A stretch of DNA of 41,620 nucleotides, from the NCBI RefSeq assembly GCF_001187865.1, contig NZ_LGIT01000008.1:1-41620 (forward strand). Direction: 5' to 3'. Numbering within the stretch: position 1 is the stretch's first letter; each line of letters starts with the position of its first letter. The notes beneath the pieces are model-generated. The model did not search any database and had not been told where the DNA came from. It saw nothing but the letters and a program-made list of their open reading frames with translations. This document shows positions 7,998 to 22,000 of the stretch, piece by piece. The position numbers were made by a program, and so were the translations under genes. This stretch comes from Klebsiella sp. RIT-PI-d. Its GTDB lineage: Bacteria; Pseudomonadota; Gammaproteobacteria; Enterobacterales; Enterobacteriaceae.

Positions 7998-8358
7998 GTT
8001 TGGCCTCTGTCGTTTGACTGTCCGGCGTCCAGGCGTAGAGGCTCAGATTTCGCCCACTCAATGAGGTAACGCTGACCTTTTTTTGTATTATGGCGCGCTG
8101 ATTTCGAGGCTCTGAAGAGAGCTGCCAGACGAAGGTCTCATTAAGCTGAGAGGACTGTCCTTTGCCCGTAGCGGTTGCATCAGTAAGCGTACTGGCTAGC
8201 GTATTGTCAGCAACCCATAATGCCAGGGTTTCAGCTTTGAGGGTGTCAAGGGCCGTCAGTTGCCACTGCATACTGCCGGTCAGCCCTGCGACGGCTGTTG
8301 CAAAGATCGCCATTGCCAGAAGAACCTCAAGAAGGAGCATGCCGCTTTGTTGCTTCAT
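7990..8358 (-). CDS. gspI: Type II secretion minor pseudopilin GspI
   Basis: A 122-residue minor pseudopilin. The leader is very short (KQQSG|MLLLEVLLAMAIFATAVAG) with Met at mature position 1 rather than Phe and Glu at position 5. GspI nucleates the GspI-J-K tip. The ATG at 8358 overlaps the gspH stop (TGA at 8357-8355) in an ATGA arrangement, and an AGGAGC Shine-Dalgarno sequence lies just upstream within gspH. Confidence 0.94.
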   Translation of the reverse strand: MKQQSGMLLLEVLLAMAIFATAVAGLTGSMQWQLTALDTLKAETLALWVADNTLASTLTDATATGKGQSSQLNETFVWQLSSEPRNQRAIIQKKVSVTSLSGRNLSLYAWTPDSQTTEAKHE

Positions 8359-8855
8359 TGAGGCTCCTCCGGAAGACGGATATCCAGTGGCAATGAGCCG
8401 TTACAGCGTAAAGATAACATCGCTCCGCCATTTTGATGGCTGAATCCCAATGCAAATGGCGTGACATAACCATCCGGTAGAATAATAATTTGTGGTTTCG
8501 CACGCTCAGGTGGTGGGGCTACGTCGGGTTTTAGGGATGCTCCCCACTGTCCTGTCAGGGGCAGGTTATCGCTATTGGCCATTTCTTCCCATTGCCATCC
8601 ATGAGCAGGATCCCGGATCGGCTGATAAAATAGCCAACCGTCAGTCGTCAACTGTAAGCCGACGACATGCTTTTCCAGCAGAGCCAAATCTGCGGCAAAC
8701 TCGACCGTTTGACTGAATATTTCAACCTGCTGGCGCAGCTTTCCTGACGGCCCCAGTCGCTCGCTTTGCATGGTCACAATGCCTGCCGCTGAAACGGCAA
8801 TAATGACGATCACCAGCAGCACTTCCAGCAGTGTGAATCCTTTCTGATGAGTCAT
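8355..8855 (-). CDS. gspH: Type II secretion minor pseudopilin GspH
   Basis: A 166-residue pseudopilin with leader THQKG|FTLLEVLLVIVIIAVSAAG, including the conserved Glu at mature position 5. GspH is thought to connect the tip complex to the GspG shaft. Length and position, directly after gspG with a 2-base gap, match the family. The C-terminal half is rich in Pro and Gly and poorly conserved, as usual for GspH. Confidence 0.94.
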   Translation of the reverse strand: MTHQKGFTLLEVLLVIVIIAVSAAGIVTMQSERLGPSGKLRQQVEIFSQTVEFAADLALLEKHVVGLQLTTDGWLFYQPIRDPAHGWQWEEMANSDNLPLTGQWGASLKPDVAPPPERAKPQIIILPDGYVTPFALGFSHQNGGAMLSLRCNGSLPLDIRLPEEPQ

Positions 8856-8857
8856 AG

Positions 8858-9301
8858 TTAGCGTGGTTTTTTGTTGTTATCCCAATTATTGATATCATCT
8901 GCTGTGCCCGGCTCGCCATCGGGGCCTGCGGAACTGATATCAATCACCATATGCTCTCCCGGACTTATCAGGATATAGCCGTTACCCCACGGATCGTCTG
9001 GCAGACGTCGAATATAGCCGTCAGGATTGTAGTTTTCGGCACGAGGTGACAGTTCTGGCGCTGTGATGAGCGCTTCAAGACCTTGTTCGGTAGTGGGATA
9101 ACGGTGATTGTCCAGCTTGTACATGTCCAGAGCATTTTCGAGCGCCAGGATATCACTCACTGCTTTTTGCTTATCTGCACGATCTTTATTACCCATGAGA
9201 TTAGGTACGACCAGACTGGCGAGCACCCCGAGGATGACTATCACCACCATCAATTCCATCAGCGTAAAACCACGTTCTGTTACTTGTGTGCGCAGATTCA
9301 T
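8858..9301 (-). CDS. gspG: Type II secretion major pseudopilin GspG
   Basis: A 147-residue major pseudopilin that forms the periplasmic piston. Processing by GspO is expected at VTERG|FTLMELMVVIVILGVLASLVV. The mature start is Phe, Glu is at position 5, and the helix is followed by the conserved PNLMGNKDRAD region. The C-terminal part carries the calcium-binding loop pattern (DDPWGNGY ... GPDGEPGTADDINNW), which is characteristic of GspG rather than of type IV pilins. It is the best-conserved gene of the cluster. Confidence 0.97.
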   Translation of the reverse strand: MNLRTQVTERGFTLMELMVVIVILGVLASLVVPNLMGNKDRADKQKAVSDILALENALDMYKLDNHRYPTTEQGLEALITAPELSPRAENYNPDGYIRRLPDDPWGNGYILISPGEHMVIDISSAGPDGEPGTADDINNWDNNKKPR

Positions 9302-9310
9302 AAACCGTCC

Positions 9311-10510
9311 TTAGTTCATTAAAGAGTTGAGTTGTAAAATAGGTTGCATAACCGATACGACGATGAACAACACGATCATGGCCATTACGACAATTAATGC
9401 CGGTTCAAAAATGGCCAGCGTCAAAGTAATACGATTTTGTAGTTGAACTTCCTGATTTTCCGTTGCCCTTTGCATAAGCTCTCCAAGCTGACCGCTTTTC
9501 TCACCTGAAGCGATCATGTAGATCATCATGGTGGGAAAAATGTTTGTTCTTTCCAGCGACTGGTTAACACTATTTCCCTGGCGAACGCTTTCAGCCGCTT
9601 CACTTAGCCGCTGGCGTATTTCCTGATTACTCACCCCTTCAGCGGAAAGCGACATTCCCTGCAAGAGAGGAACGCCGCTGCCGTTGAGAATGCTCAGGGC
9701 GCGTAAATAGCGGGCGCTATTAACCGCGCATACCAGTGGGGCAGTTAATCGGAACTGAATGAGCCAGCGGTGAAAACGATGCCGGTTTCCTTTTTGCCTA
9801 ATCCAGAAAGAAAACCCGGCCCCGGCGCAAATAAGAGCAAGCAGGACCCACGGCCCATAGACGGACAAAAAATGGCTAATGGCGAGCAGGGTCCGGGTGG
9901 TAAGCGGAAGTTCGTGTTTGAGATGGATAAACTGCGCTGCAACTTTGGGAACCACCGTCGTAAGCAAAATAACAACCACCAAAATAGCGACTGTCGTGAG
10001 CAGAGAAGGGTAAATCAAAGCCTGGGTAAGTTTACTGCGCATTCGCTGCCGTGCTTCATTGTAATCCGCCAGCTTTTCCAGAACCGCACCGAGCTGGCCA
10101 ACGGTTTCACCTGCTTTTACTAGCGTGCAAAAGACCGTATCAAACAGGCGAGGGTGGCTCTGCATTGCTGTAGAAAGTGATTGTCCTTCGAGGATCGCCA
10201 GACGAAGGGCATTGATGACTTCGGCCAGACTCTTGTTTTCTTTTTGCTGCTGAACGACAGCGAGCGCTTCATCCAGCGGCAACGCCGCGGCGATAAGTGT
10301 TGCGAGCTGACGTGTAAAAAGCGTCAGTTCACTGTGGCTTATCCGTTTAGGGAAGGGATTTAGTGCTGGCCTGGCCCGCTGAGATTTTATAGTTTCGGGT
10401 AGCAGCGCCTGACGTCGTAACTGCGCGACCACCTCTCGTTCACTCGTTGCATCGCTAACGCCGGTATGACGATTTCCTTTTGCATCGATGGCCGACCAGC
10501 TAAATTTCAT
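9311..10510 (-). CDS. gspF: Type II secretion inner-membrane platform protein GspF
   Basis: A 399-residue polytopic inner-membrane protein of the GspF/PilC family, the core of the assembly platform. Two homologous cytoplasmic helical domains (about residues 60-165 and 260-365) each precede membrane helices, with hydrophobic segments near residues 165-190, 215-235 and 370-395. The TRQLATLIAAALPLDEAL motif in the first repeat is typical. The ATG overlaps the gspE stop by 4 nt. A 9-base gap separates it from gspG. Confidence 0.96.
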   Translation of the reverse strand: MKFSWSAIDAKGNRHTGVSDATSEREVVAQLRRQALLPETIKSQRARPALNPFPKRISHSELTLFTRQLATLIAAALPLDEALAVVQQQKENKSLAEVINALRLAILEGQSLSTAMQSHPRLFDTVFCTLVKAGETVGQLGAVLEKLADYNEARQRMRSKLTQALIYPSLLTTVAILVVVILLTTVVPKVAAQFIHLKHELPLTTRTLLAISHFLSVYGPWVLLALICAGAGFSFWIRQKGNRHRFHRWLIQFRLTAPLVCAVNSARYLRALSILNGSGVPLLQGMSLSAEGVSNQEIRQRLSEAAESVRQGNSVNQSLERTNIFPTMMIYMIASGEKSGQLGELMQRATENQEVQLQNRITLTLAIFEPALIVVMAMIVLFIVVSVMQPILQLNSLMN

Positions 10511-11982
10511 GCAGATTTCTCCGTGGCTGCTTGCCCTTCCGATGTGACTCGTAGTACTTCCTCCAGCGACGTCATCCCTTCTGCCGCCGCCCGAAGGCCA
10601 TTAGCCAGCAGGCTGCGGTGATGACGACGCTGGATTTGCTCCAGTTGCTGCTCATTAACTTCTGTATGAATAGCCTCGCGCAGTTCCGGCGTGACCCTGA
10701 GAAGTTCATGGATCGCCAGGCGCCCCTGATACCCGCTCTGTCTGCATATTGGGCAGCCTTCTGCTTGCCAGAGCTGGGACGCGTTTATCCCCTGAGCAAG
10801 CAATAGTTGCTGTTGTTGATGGGTAACGGGATAGGGCACCTTGCACCGATCGCATAACCGTCTTATCAGGCGCTGAGCGATGACGCCCACTAGCGATGAT
10901 GAGAGCAGGAACGATTCAATACTCATATCCCGCAGCCGCGTTATTGCGCCACTGGCACTGTTTGTATGCAAGGTTGAAAGAACCAGATGTCCGGTTAACG
11001 AGGCCTGAACGGCAATTTGAGCTGTTTCAGCATCACGTATCTCACCTACCATCACCACGTCAGGATCCTGACGTAAAATGGCGCGCAGCCCGCGGGCAAA
11101 GGACATATCTACCCGGCTGTTGACCTGTGTCTGTCCGATGCCTTCCAGCTCATACTCAATAGGATCTTCAACTGTCAGGACGTTGCGTTCAGGACTGTTT
11201 AGTGCAGAAAGAATGGCGTAAAGAGTGGTACTTTTACCCGAGCCCGTGGGACCGGTAACCAGAATAATGCCGTGGGGAAGGGCAATCAGATCTTTCAGCG
11301 CCTGCGTATCTTCCACTGACATATCCAGTCTTTCCAGCGACAGGCGCAGACTGGTTTTGTCGAGTAAACGTAACACGACACGTTCACCATGCTGTGAAGG
11401 AAGCGTAGAAACGCGGACATCGACATTTCGCTGACCTATTTTTAGCGTAATGCGACCATCCTGCGGCAGCCTTTTTTCGGCAATATCCAGCCTTGCCATC
11501 ACTTTTATTCGTGAGATAAGCAATGTTGCTAGCTTCTTATTTGGCTGCACGACCGGACGGAGCACACCGTCCACCCGAAAGCGAATGCCCATCGTTTTTT
11601 CAAAAACTTCGATATGAATGTCTGAGGCATGTTCTTTGATAGCCTCGCTGAGAACGGCATTAATCAGTCTGATGACAGGGGCTTCAGACTGTTCATTGAG
11701 AAGGTCTTCATTCGTTTGGATCTCTTCGGAAAGTATATTGAGATCGTCGAATTTATCGATGTCCTCAGCAATCAGCTGGGCGCTACCGCTGTGTTGTTGA
11801 TATATCTGCTCCAGTTTTTCCTCAAATTGTTGAGAAGGAAGACGGCTAAATCGATGGCAATCATTCGCTGCAGCGGCAACTTCCAGCATGTGCTCAATCG
11901 ACGTGTTTTCAGTGTAAATAAGCTCTCCCTGATGTATGACAACTCCATAACGTTGGGCTTTTTTCCATGTAAATGAGGTCAT
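10507..11982 (-). CDS. gspE: Type II secretion ATPase GspE
   Basis: A 491-residue cytoplasmic hexameric ATPase that powers pseudopilus extension. The Walker A motif GPTGSGKST lies near residue 245. The Asp box and Walker B region (RQDPDVVMVGEIRDAET), the His box (LSTLHTN) and the tetracysteine zinc site of the C-terminal CM domain (CDRC and CPIC) are all present. The N-terminal domain binds GspL. The ATG overlaps the gspD stop by 4 nt, and the stop overlaps gspF. Confidence 0.97.
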   Translation of the reverse strand: MTSFTWKKAQRYGVVIHQGELIYTENTSIEHMLEVAAAANDCHRFSRLPSQQFEEKLEQIYQQHSGSAQLIAEDIDKFDDLNILSEEIQTNEDLLNEQSEAPVIRLINAVLSEAIKEHASDIHIEVFEKTMGIRFRVDGVLRPVVQPNKKLATLLISRIKVMARLDIAEKRLPQDGRITLKIGQRNVDVRVSTLPSQHGERVVLRLLDKTSLRLSLERLDMSVEDTQALKDLIALPHGIILVTGPTGSGKSTTLYAILSALNSPERNVLTVEDPIEYELEGIGQTQVNSRVDMSFARGLRAILRQDPDVVMVGEIRDAETAQIAVQASLTGHLVLSTLHTNSASGAITRLRDMSIESFLLSSSLVGVIAQRLIRRLCDRCKVPYPVTHQQQQLLLAQGINASQLWQAEGCPICRQSGYQGRLAIHELLRVTPELREAIHTEVNEQQLEQIQRRHHRSLLANGLRAAAEGMTSLEEVLRVTSEGQAATEKSA

Positions 11983-13976
11983 TTTTTCCCTCCACTGGTG
12001 AAGGGGTTTTTAGCCACCGGATGAGCTGATGTAGTATTTTTTTCCTTAAACCCGCTGTCATTGAGCTGCTCAATGCTCTCAACATTAAGAAGCGTACTAT
12101 TTTGCTTCTGGGCTCTCTCTTCCTGCATCGCTTTAAAGCCGGTATATTTATCTCGCGACAACGAGCGGTAAACGTCATCGTCACGAATAATCGTGGGACG
12201 GATGAAAACCATCAGGTTACGTTTACTTTTTTCGTTCGAGGTGTAACGGAATAACTGTCCAATCAGAGGGATATCGCCCAGAATTGGCACTTTCGACACT
12301 TCTTGCTTGCTGGCATCATCCATCAATCCGCCCAGCACAACTGTTTCGCCACTTTTCACCAGCACCGCATTTTGAATCGTTCTGGTATTGAAGGTTGGGC
12401 CGAGTGAAGAGGAGGTTGCCGTAGAGTCGACGCTGGAAACTTCCTGCTCAATTTCCATTAATACTGAATCACCTTCATTGATTTGAGGTGTGACTTTAAG
12501 CTTGGTACCCACGGTTTTTCGCTCAACGGTGTTGTAAATATTATCACCTGAGGTCGTTTGTGAACCGCTGAGGACAGGGACATCCTGGCCAGCATTAAAA
12601 GAGGCTTCTTTATTGTCGAGCGTGACGATGCTGGGAGTTGAAAGAATATCGTTTTTACTGTTACTGCTCAGCGCTGTCAGTAACATTCCCCAGTCGCCGT
12701 TGAAGAAACCAGCCGCCATGCCGTTAAAATTGCTAAACAGGTTATAAGCAGGATTATCGCTGGTCATACCACCCTGTTTTTTGAACTCATCGATTCCCTG
12801 AGCAGCGTTAAAGATGGGGAGATTAGTCTTGGTAAACTGCTGCATACCCACATTTTTATTTATCCACTGGACCCCAAGGTTGATCCCTTTACCGTCCTGA
12901 ACTTCAACAATGATGGCCTCAACCAGCACTTGTGCGCGGCGGATATCCAGCTTTGCAATCACATCTCCCAGTTGTTGAAGAATGCCCTGATCTGCGGTCA
13001 CCACCAGAGAGTTAGTCTGCTCATCCGCCGTAATCGAAATGTCGTTATTGTTACCGCTGACAGACGATTTCGAATTATTGTTTTTATCATCTTTCATTTT
13101 TTGCGTGACGCCGGTGAGTACATCAACCAGTTTGTCCGCTTTTGCATACTTCAAATACCAGACACGCGTATTACCCTGGCCTTGTTCCTGCGTATCAAGG
13201 CGGGAGATAAGGCGTGCCATCCGTGCCCGCGCTTGTTCAGAACCGCTGACGATAAGTGCATTACTGCGTTTATCAGCAATGACTGTGGCTTGTAACGTGG
13301 CAGGCTTTGCTTCTTTACCATTTTCGCGTGAGAGATTGTTAAGAACCTCGGCCAGATCGGTTGCTGAAGCATACTTCAGTGTGAAAATCTGTTCTGCGGC
13401 ATCCCCCATAACATCTACGCGCTTGACGACCTCCAGCAGACGATTAACCGTCGACGCTTTACCTGTAATAATCAGCGCATTTGAAGGTTCATAATGGGCA
13501 ACGTTACCCACGCTTTCACCATCAAGCATCTGTCGAAGCAACGGGGATAATACCCGGGCGGGCACATTTTCCAGCGAGACGATATGCGTGACTAACTCTT
13601 CGCCTTTAGCGGGCTGTGTTCCAGTTGAGACTTTTCCAGGCAGCGTTTTAATCTTTTCTGAACGAACAACTTTCAATAATCCATTATCAAGTGTAACTAT
13701 TGAGAAACCATAGAGATCGAGGACGCTCAGGAAAAACTGATAGTATTCATCTTCGTTGAAGGTATCTGTACTTCTGACAGAAATTGACGCTTTGACGTCA
13801 GGATCTATCAAAATAGTTTTACCGGTGTTTTGCGCGACAATACTCACAAAACTCTGAATATCTGCATTGTTAAAGTTAGCGGTATAGTTAGCCGCAAGTA
13901 CGGGCCTACAGGGCGCGGCCAATAAAAATAAAAATGACAAACCTTTCAACTGCCGATGTAGCGTGGTGCATCCCAT
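11979..13976 (-). CDS. gspD: Type II secretion outer-membrane secretin GspD
   Basis: A 665-residue outer-membrane channel subunit. A signal peptide ends around LAAPCRPVLA. N0 (YTANFNNADIQSFVSIV..), N1, N2 and N3 ring domains follow up to about residue 340, with an Asn/Ser-rich loop (KDDKNNNSKSSVSGNNN). The secretin core runs to about residue 605, with the VPxLGxIPxxGxLF signature seen as VPILGDIPLIGQLF. A C-terminal S-domain-like tail would bind a pilotin, and no pilotin gene is visible in this window. The start directly abuts the gspC stop (TAAATG) with AGGA upstream. Confidence 0.97.
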   Translation of the reverse strand: MGCTTLHRQLKGLSFLFLLAAPCRPVLAANYTANFNNADIQSFVSIVAQNTGKTILIDPDVKASISVRSTDTFNEDEYYQFFLSVLDLYGFSIVTLDNGLLKVVRSEKIKTLPGKVSTGTQPAKGEELVTHIVSLENVPARVLSPLLRQMLDGESVGNVAHYEPSNALIITGKASTVNRLLEVVKRVDVMGDAAEQIFTLKYASATDLAEVLNNLSRENGKEAKPATLQATVIADKRSNALIVSGSEQARARMARLISRLDTQEQGQGNTRVWYLKYAKADKLVDVLTGVTQKMKDDKNNNSKSSVSGNNNDISITADEQTNSLVVTADQGILQQLGDVIAKLDIRRAQVLVEAIIVEVQDGKGINLGVQWINKNVGMQQFTKTNLPIFNAAQGIDEFKKQGGMTSDNPAYNLFSNFNGMAAGFFNGDWGMLLTALSSNSKNDILSTPSIVTLDNKEASFNAGQDVPVLSGSQTTSGDNIYNTVERKTVGTKLKVTPQINEGDSVLMEIEQEVSSVDSTATSSSLGPTFNTRTIQNAVLVKSGETVVLGGLMDDASKQEVSKVPILGDIPLIGQLFRYTSNEKSKRNLMVFIRPTIIRDDDVYRSLSRDKYTGFKAMQEERAQKQNSTLLNVESIEQLNDSGFKEKNTTSAHPVAKNPFTSGGKK

Positions 13977-14777
13977 TTAATCTTCCTTTTTTCCCTGGAA
14001 TTGCTGAACTGAGATGTTAATTAATCGCGGTGATGAATTGCGTAATACGGTGAACTGAGCTATCTGAAGATGTCTAAGCGCCTCTTGCGCTTTAATGATG
14101 TTATCCTGCTGGGTCAGCGAGATATTATTTAACCTAATTGCCATATCTCCAGGTTCAAGAGAAGAGCCAGTAAAACGTTCAGCCTGCTGGCGTGGGAAAA
14201 TACGTAATCCATGTAAAACATTATTACCTCTTACCGGTTTGGTTTCAATAAAGTCGGATAATACTGCCGTATGATGCGCATCTTCGGGTGCTGCTGCTCC
14301 GGAGGGCAGTTCGGCCAGCAGCGAAAGGCGGTGCGTCTGCGCGCCCGACTTCAGAGTGACCTCATTTTTAGTAATATCAGTAATGCGCGTATTGGCAGCA
14401 GATTTTAGAACATCATTAATGGCATAGACATTCTGATCTTCACCCTCCAACAAAATGGCACGCGACGTTAATTTATCTGAACTATTAATAATTCCGCTAA
14501 CAGTAATAGTGGGCAGTATATCAACTTTTTCTGCCGACGATACAGGCATGCCAGGCTGAGTGAGTGGCGTGGTTGATAGATGCCATTTATTTTTTGTATC
14601 CAGATTATCTATCCTATGAATATAATTGTCTTTTTTCTGTAGTGATGCACCCACCTTCCACTTGTTATATCCTGAATGAATGCAAACAAATGATATTATA
14701 ATGCTGGTCAATATAATAATCGGATATATCATCCAGCAAGGTGATGCGCCTTTTAATATGCGTAAATTGGTTATCAT
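13977..14777 (-). CDS. gspC: Type II secretion inner-membrane protein GspC
   Basis: A 266-residue bitopic protein that joins the inner-membrane platform to the secretin. It has a short cytoplasmic start and a membrane helix (MIYPIIILTSIIISFVCIH, about residues 17-35). A periplasmic homology region around 90-155 (PTITVSGIINSS.. ILLEGEDQNVYAINDVL) contacts GspD N0. A PDZ-like domain at about 185-260 (GLRIFPRQQ ... LEPGDMAIRLNNISLTQQ) is a candidate substrate sensor. It is the first gene of the operon and is more AT-rich and more divergent than its neighbours. Confidence 0.95.
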   Translation of the reverse strand: MITNLRILKGASPCWMIYPIIILTSIIISFVCIHSGYNKWKVGASLQKKDNYIHRIDNLDTKNKWHLSTTPLTQPGMPVSSAEKVDILPTITVSGIINSSDKLTSRAILLEGEDQNVYAINDVLKSAANTRITDITKNEVTLKSGAQTHRLSLLAELPSGAAAPEDAHHTAVLSDFIETKPVRGNNVLHGLRIFPRQQAERFTGSSLEPGDMAIRLNNISLTQQDNIIKAQEALRHLQIAQFTVLRNSSPRLINISVQQFQGKKED

Positions 14778-14927
14778 AATTTTATAATTGCATGCGGCTG
14801 AACAATGAATCTATTTCTTGTTGCTGTTGGCAATAGTATAATTGGTTGCTGTCAAGCGACAAGAGTTTTGATAAAATGTTTTCCTGCTTCAGGAATGAAA
14901 TAACATCTTGGGAAAATACGACTATTC
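14778..14927. promoter_or_regulatory. Divergent gspC / gspA control region
   Basis: This 150-base AT-rich gap separates the divergent gspC-O and gspAB operons and must hold both promoters. TATAATTGC-like stretches are present but I cannot assign hexamers reliably. In E. coli K-12 both operons are silenced by H-NS, consistent with the base composition. Confidence 0.55.
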
Positions 14928-16403
14928 ATGGATGAGTTCAATAATTTTTATACTGCCCGCCATTACCTGTTGCGGGATAATATTGTTTCCGCATTACTAC
15001 AAGAGCAGTGGCTGGTTTTACAGGGCGATAAAGGTACGGGAAAAAGTAGAGTTGCCCGCGGCGTCCTGGATGCCTGGTCACACCGGGTCGTGATGATAAG
15101 CCCGGTGCAAAGAAGAGGCTATCAATGGGAGGGGATCATTACCGCCGATACTCAACATTCCGACAACTTTATCGGACAGTCCTGGTCTTTTGAGGCGCTC
15201 TGGCGCAGCATGTTGCGCGCAATGGGTGATACGCAAGGCGCTATGCCTTTATTTATCCTTGAGGATGCCGACACATTAATAAAAGAAATTGTTTCTATCG
15301 TTAAGACGTTTCTCGCAATAATGCCGAAAGCACGGTTGTTGCTAACCGGCAACTTCAATCGACGTCAACAGCGTCAGCTACGCCAGATGCATCCGCTGTG
15401 GCTCAATATACCCGCGCCTGATCATCATGACTGTCGTACAGTCATCGCTTTCTATGCAGCCCTTAAGCAAGATGCTGCGGACTCACTTCCGGATCGATTT
15501 ATTCATCGCATTATGAAACGGTGTCGGGGGGATTTACAGCTGGTAGCGCGAGCAGGGCATTATTTACAATGTAGTAGTAATAGCCCGGAAGAAGGCGGGC
15601 AGGAAGTTGCTATCAACCTGGCCAGGCAACGCGATGTATTACGTCGTTTGCCTGCTCCGGGGCGAAAGGTTGTCACCAGTATTGCGCTAATAATGGTGGC
15701 TGCATTATTTGCGGGAGGCGGCTGGACGTTCAATCAGCCACTCTCACGTTGGTTAATGTCGGCGAATCTGTTATCCACCGCATTACAGGCTCCTGTGCAC
15801 GCATCTCCCGAATTAACTTCCGAAACTATGTCTGCCAATGATTCTCTCGCCCTGCTTTATAGCGTCTGGGGATATGAAGTTGACAAAGAAGATGCGTGGT
15901 GCGACCAGGCTTTCAGGGCTGGAATGGTTTGTTTGTCCGGCTCAGATACGCTGGTATCGCTTCAGGCACAGGGGCTTCCGTGGATTGCTACGCTAAACAT
16001 TAATAATGCCCGTGTGCCGGTGGTAATCATTGGCGCAGGCGATAAGACGCTAACCGCACTGTCCGGTGTAAAAACGTGGATCATCGATAAAGCGTGGTTT
16101 ACCAGCGTATGGGACGGTAATTACAGGTTGATGTGGAAACCTTCGCCTGAAGGCAACCTGGCCATTACTAAGCACAGTGAACCGGATGATATTCTTTGGC
16201 TTGATACCATGCTCAGCCGTGTGTTGAATGTCGAATCAGAAGGTACGGGAGAGTGGAGCCCTTTACTAACTGAAAAAATCCGCCAGTTTCAAAAACAAAA
16301 TAACATTCAGGTCGACGGCATTGCAGGACGGTTGTCGCTTATCCGTCTATGGCAGGCGCTGGACGAAAGTCCCGGACTTTTACAGGACAGAGGAAAGCCA
16401 TGA
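14928..16403 (+). CDS. gspA: GspA, AAA ATPase with peptidoglycan-binding domain
   Basis: A 491-residue ExeA-like protein. The N-terminal AAA+ domain carries a Walker A motif (GDKGTGKSR, about residues 34-42) and a Walker B-like region (LFILEDAD). A single membrane helix lies near residue 250 (VVTSIALIMVAALFAGGGW). The periplasmic part includes a C39-peptidase-like region without assigned activity. A C-terminal peptidoglycan-binding repeat is also present (LLTEKIRQFQKQNNIQVDGIAG). In Aeromonas, ExeA and ExeB remodel or bind peptidoglycan so that the secretin can assemble, so GspA probably plays that role here. It overlaps gspB as ATGA. Confidence 0.93.
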   Translation: MDEFNNFYTARHYLLRDNIVSALLQEQWLVLQGDKGTGKSRVARGVLDAWSHRVVMISPVQRRGYQWEGIITADTQHSDNFIGQSWSFEALWRSMLRAMGDTQGAMPLFILEDADTLIKEIVSIVKTFLAIMPKARLLLTGNFNRRQQRQLRQMHPLWLNIPAPDHHDCRTVIAFYAALKQDAADSLPDRFIHRIMKRCRGDLQLVARAGHYLQCSSNSPEEGGQEVAINLARQRDVLRRLPAPGRKVVTSIALIMVAALFAGGGWTFNQPLSRWLMSANLLSTALQAPVHASPELTSETMSANDSLALLYSVWGYEVDKEDAWCDQAFRAGMVCLSGSDTLVSLQAQGLPWIATLNINNARVPVVIIGAGDKTLTALSGVKTWIIDKAWFTSVWDGNYRLMWKPSPEGNLAITKHSEPDDILWLDTMLSRVLNVESEGTGEWSPLLTEKIRQFQKQNNIQVDGIAGRLSLIRLWQALDESPGLLQDRGKP

Positions 16404-16777
16404 ATATGGAAAGGAAAGAGGTTTTGGCCGCATATGAGCGCTTTGACCAGCCGAATATGCCATTCACCTTATGGCGTAGTTCAGGGATGGCAATTGGTTG
16501 GCTGGTGTATGCCGTTGCCTTTTTAATAATTGGATTTTATGTACATAGCCTATACATCCGACACGCAGCGGTAGAGTCGAAACATGTCGCAGAAAGCTAC
16601 CATCTGTCTGATGAGCACTTCATCTATAAGAAGAGGCCGCTGCCAGAAATTGATATAGAGGATGCAGCCGATGACGGCACCAGCACCAGGCCGTCAGATG
16701 AGGCGCAAGAACCTGGCGCAAACGCCGACTTAAAGGCGAGGGTAAAGCAGGCAATGGCTGAAATCGACCAGCAGTAG
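16400..16777 (+). CDS. gspB: GspB, partner of GspA in secretin assembly
   Basis: A 125-residue inner-membrane protein with a short cytoplasmic start, a membrane helix (GMAIGWLVYAVAFLIIGFYV, about residues 29-48) and a periplasmic tail rich in acidic residues and Pro. This is the ExeB/PulB-type topology. ATG 16400 has AGAGGA upstream and overlaps the gspA stop. A second ATG lies two codons later, and the more upstream in-frame start at 16349 lies deep inside gspA. It is shorter than K-12 GspB (about 139 residues, from memory). Confidence 0.85.
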   Translation: MNMERKEVLAAYERFDQPNMPFTLWRSSGMAIGWLVYAVAFLIIGFYVHSLYIRHAAVESKHVAESYHLSDEHFIYKKRPLPEIDIEDAADDGTSTRPSDEAQEPGANADLKARVKQAMAEIDQQ

Positions 16778-16817
16778 CACTTTGCCTGAAATACTGGTTA
16801 TTATCGAGTCGGTTCAC

Positions 16818-16845
16818 TTGCATTAAGTCTGTAAATACGTATAAT
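16818..16845 (+). promoter_or_regulatory. S10 operon promoter
   Basis: TTGCAT (16818-16823) and a perfect TATAAT (16840-16845) are spaced 16 bp apart. A GC-rich discriminator (GCGCGG) typical of stringently controlled promoters follows. Transcription should start near 16852, about 170 bases before rpsJ, matching the known E. coli S10 leader length. Confidence 0.85.
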
Positions 16846-16851
16846 GCGCGG

Positions 16852-17331
<480 letters not shown>

Positions 17332-17351
17332 TCAGGTCATCGAGCGATTGA

Positions 17352-19747
<2,396 letters not shown>

Positions 19748-19760
19748 TTTTAGAGGATAA

Positions 19761-20042
<282 letters not shown>

Positions 20043-20046
20043 GTAG

Positions 20047-21975
<1,929 letters not shown>

Positions 21976-22000
21976 TACAGTACCGTGCTTGATACAAATA

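Noticed and set aside
13900-13976. Possible lipoprotein signal in GspD (LAAPC)
   Set aside because: Pro directly before Cys does not fit a lipobox, and the secretin family uses a Sec signal cleaved later (VLA). GspD is not expected to be a lipoprotein.
16349-16399. Upstream start for gspB
   Set aside because: It lies within gspA in another frame. The ATGA overlap at 16400 with AGAGGA upstream is the better start.
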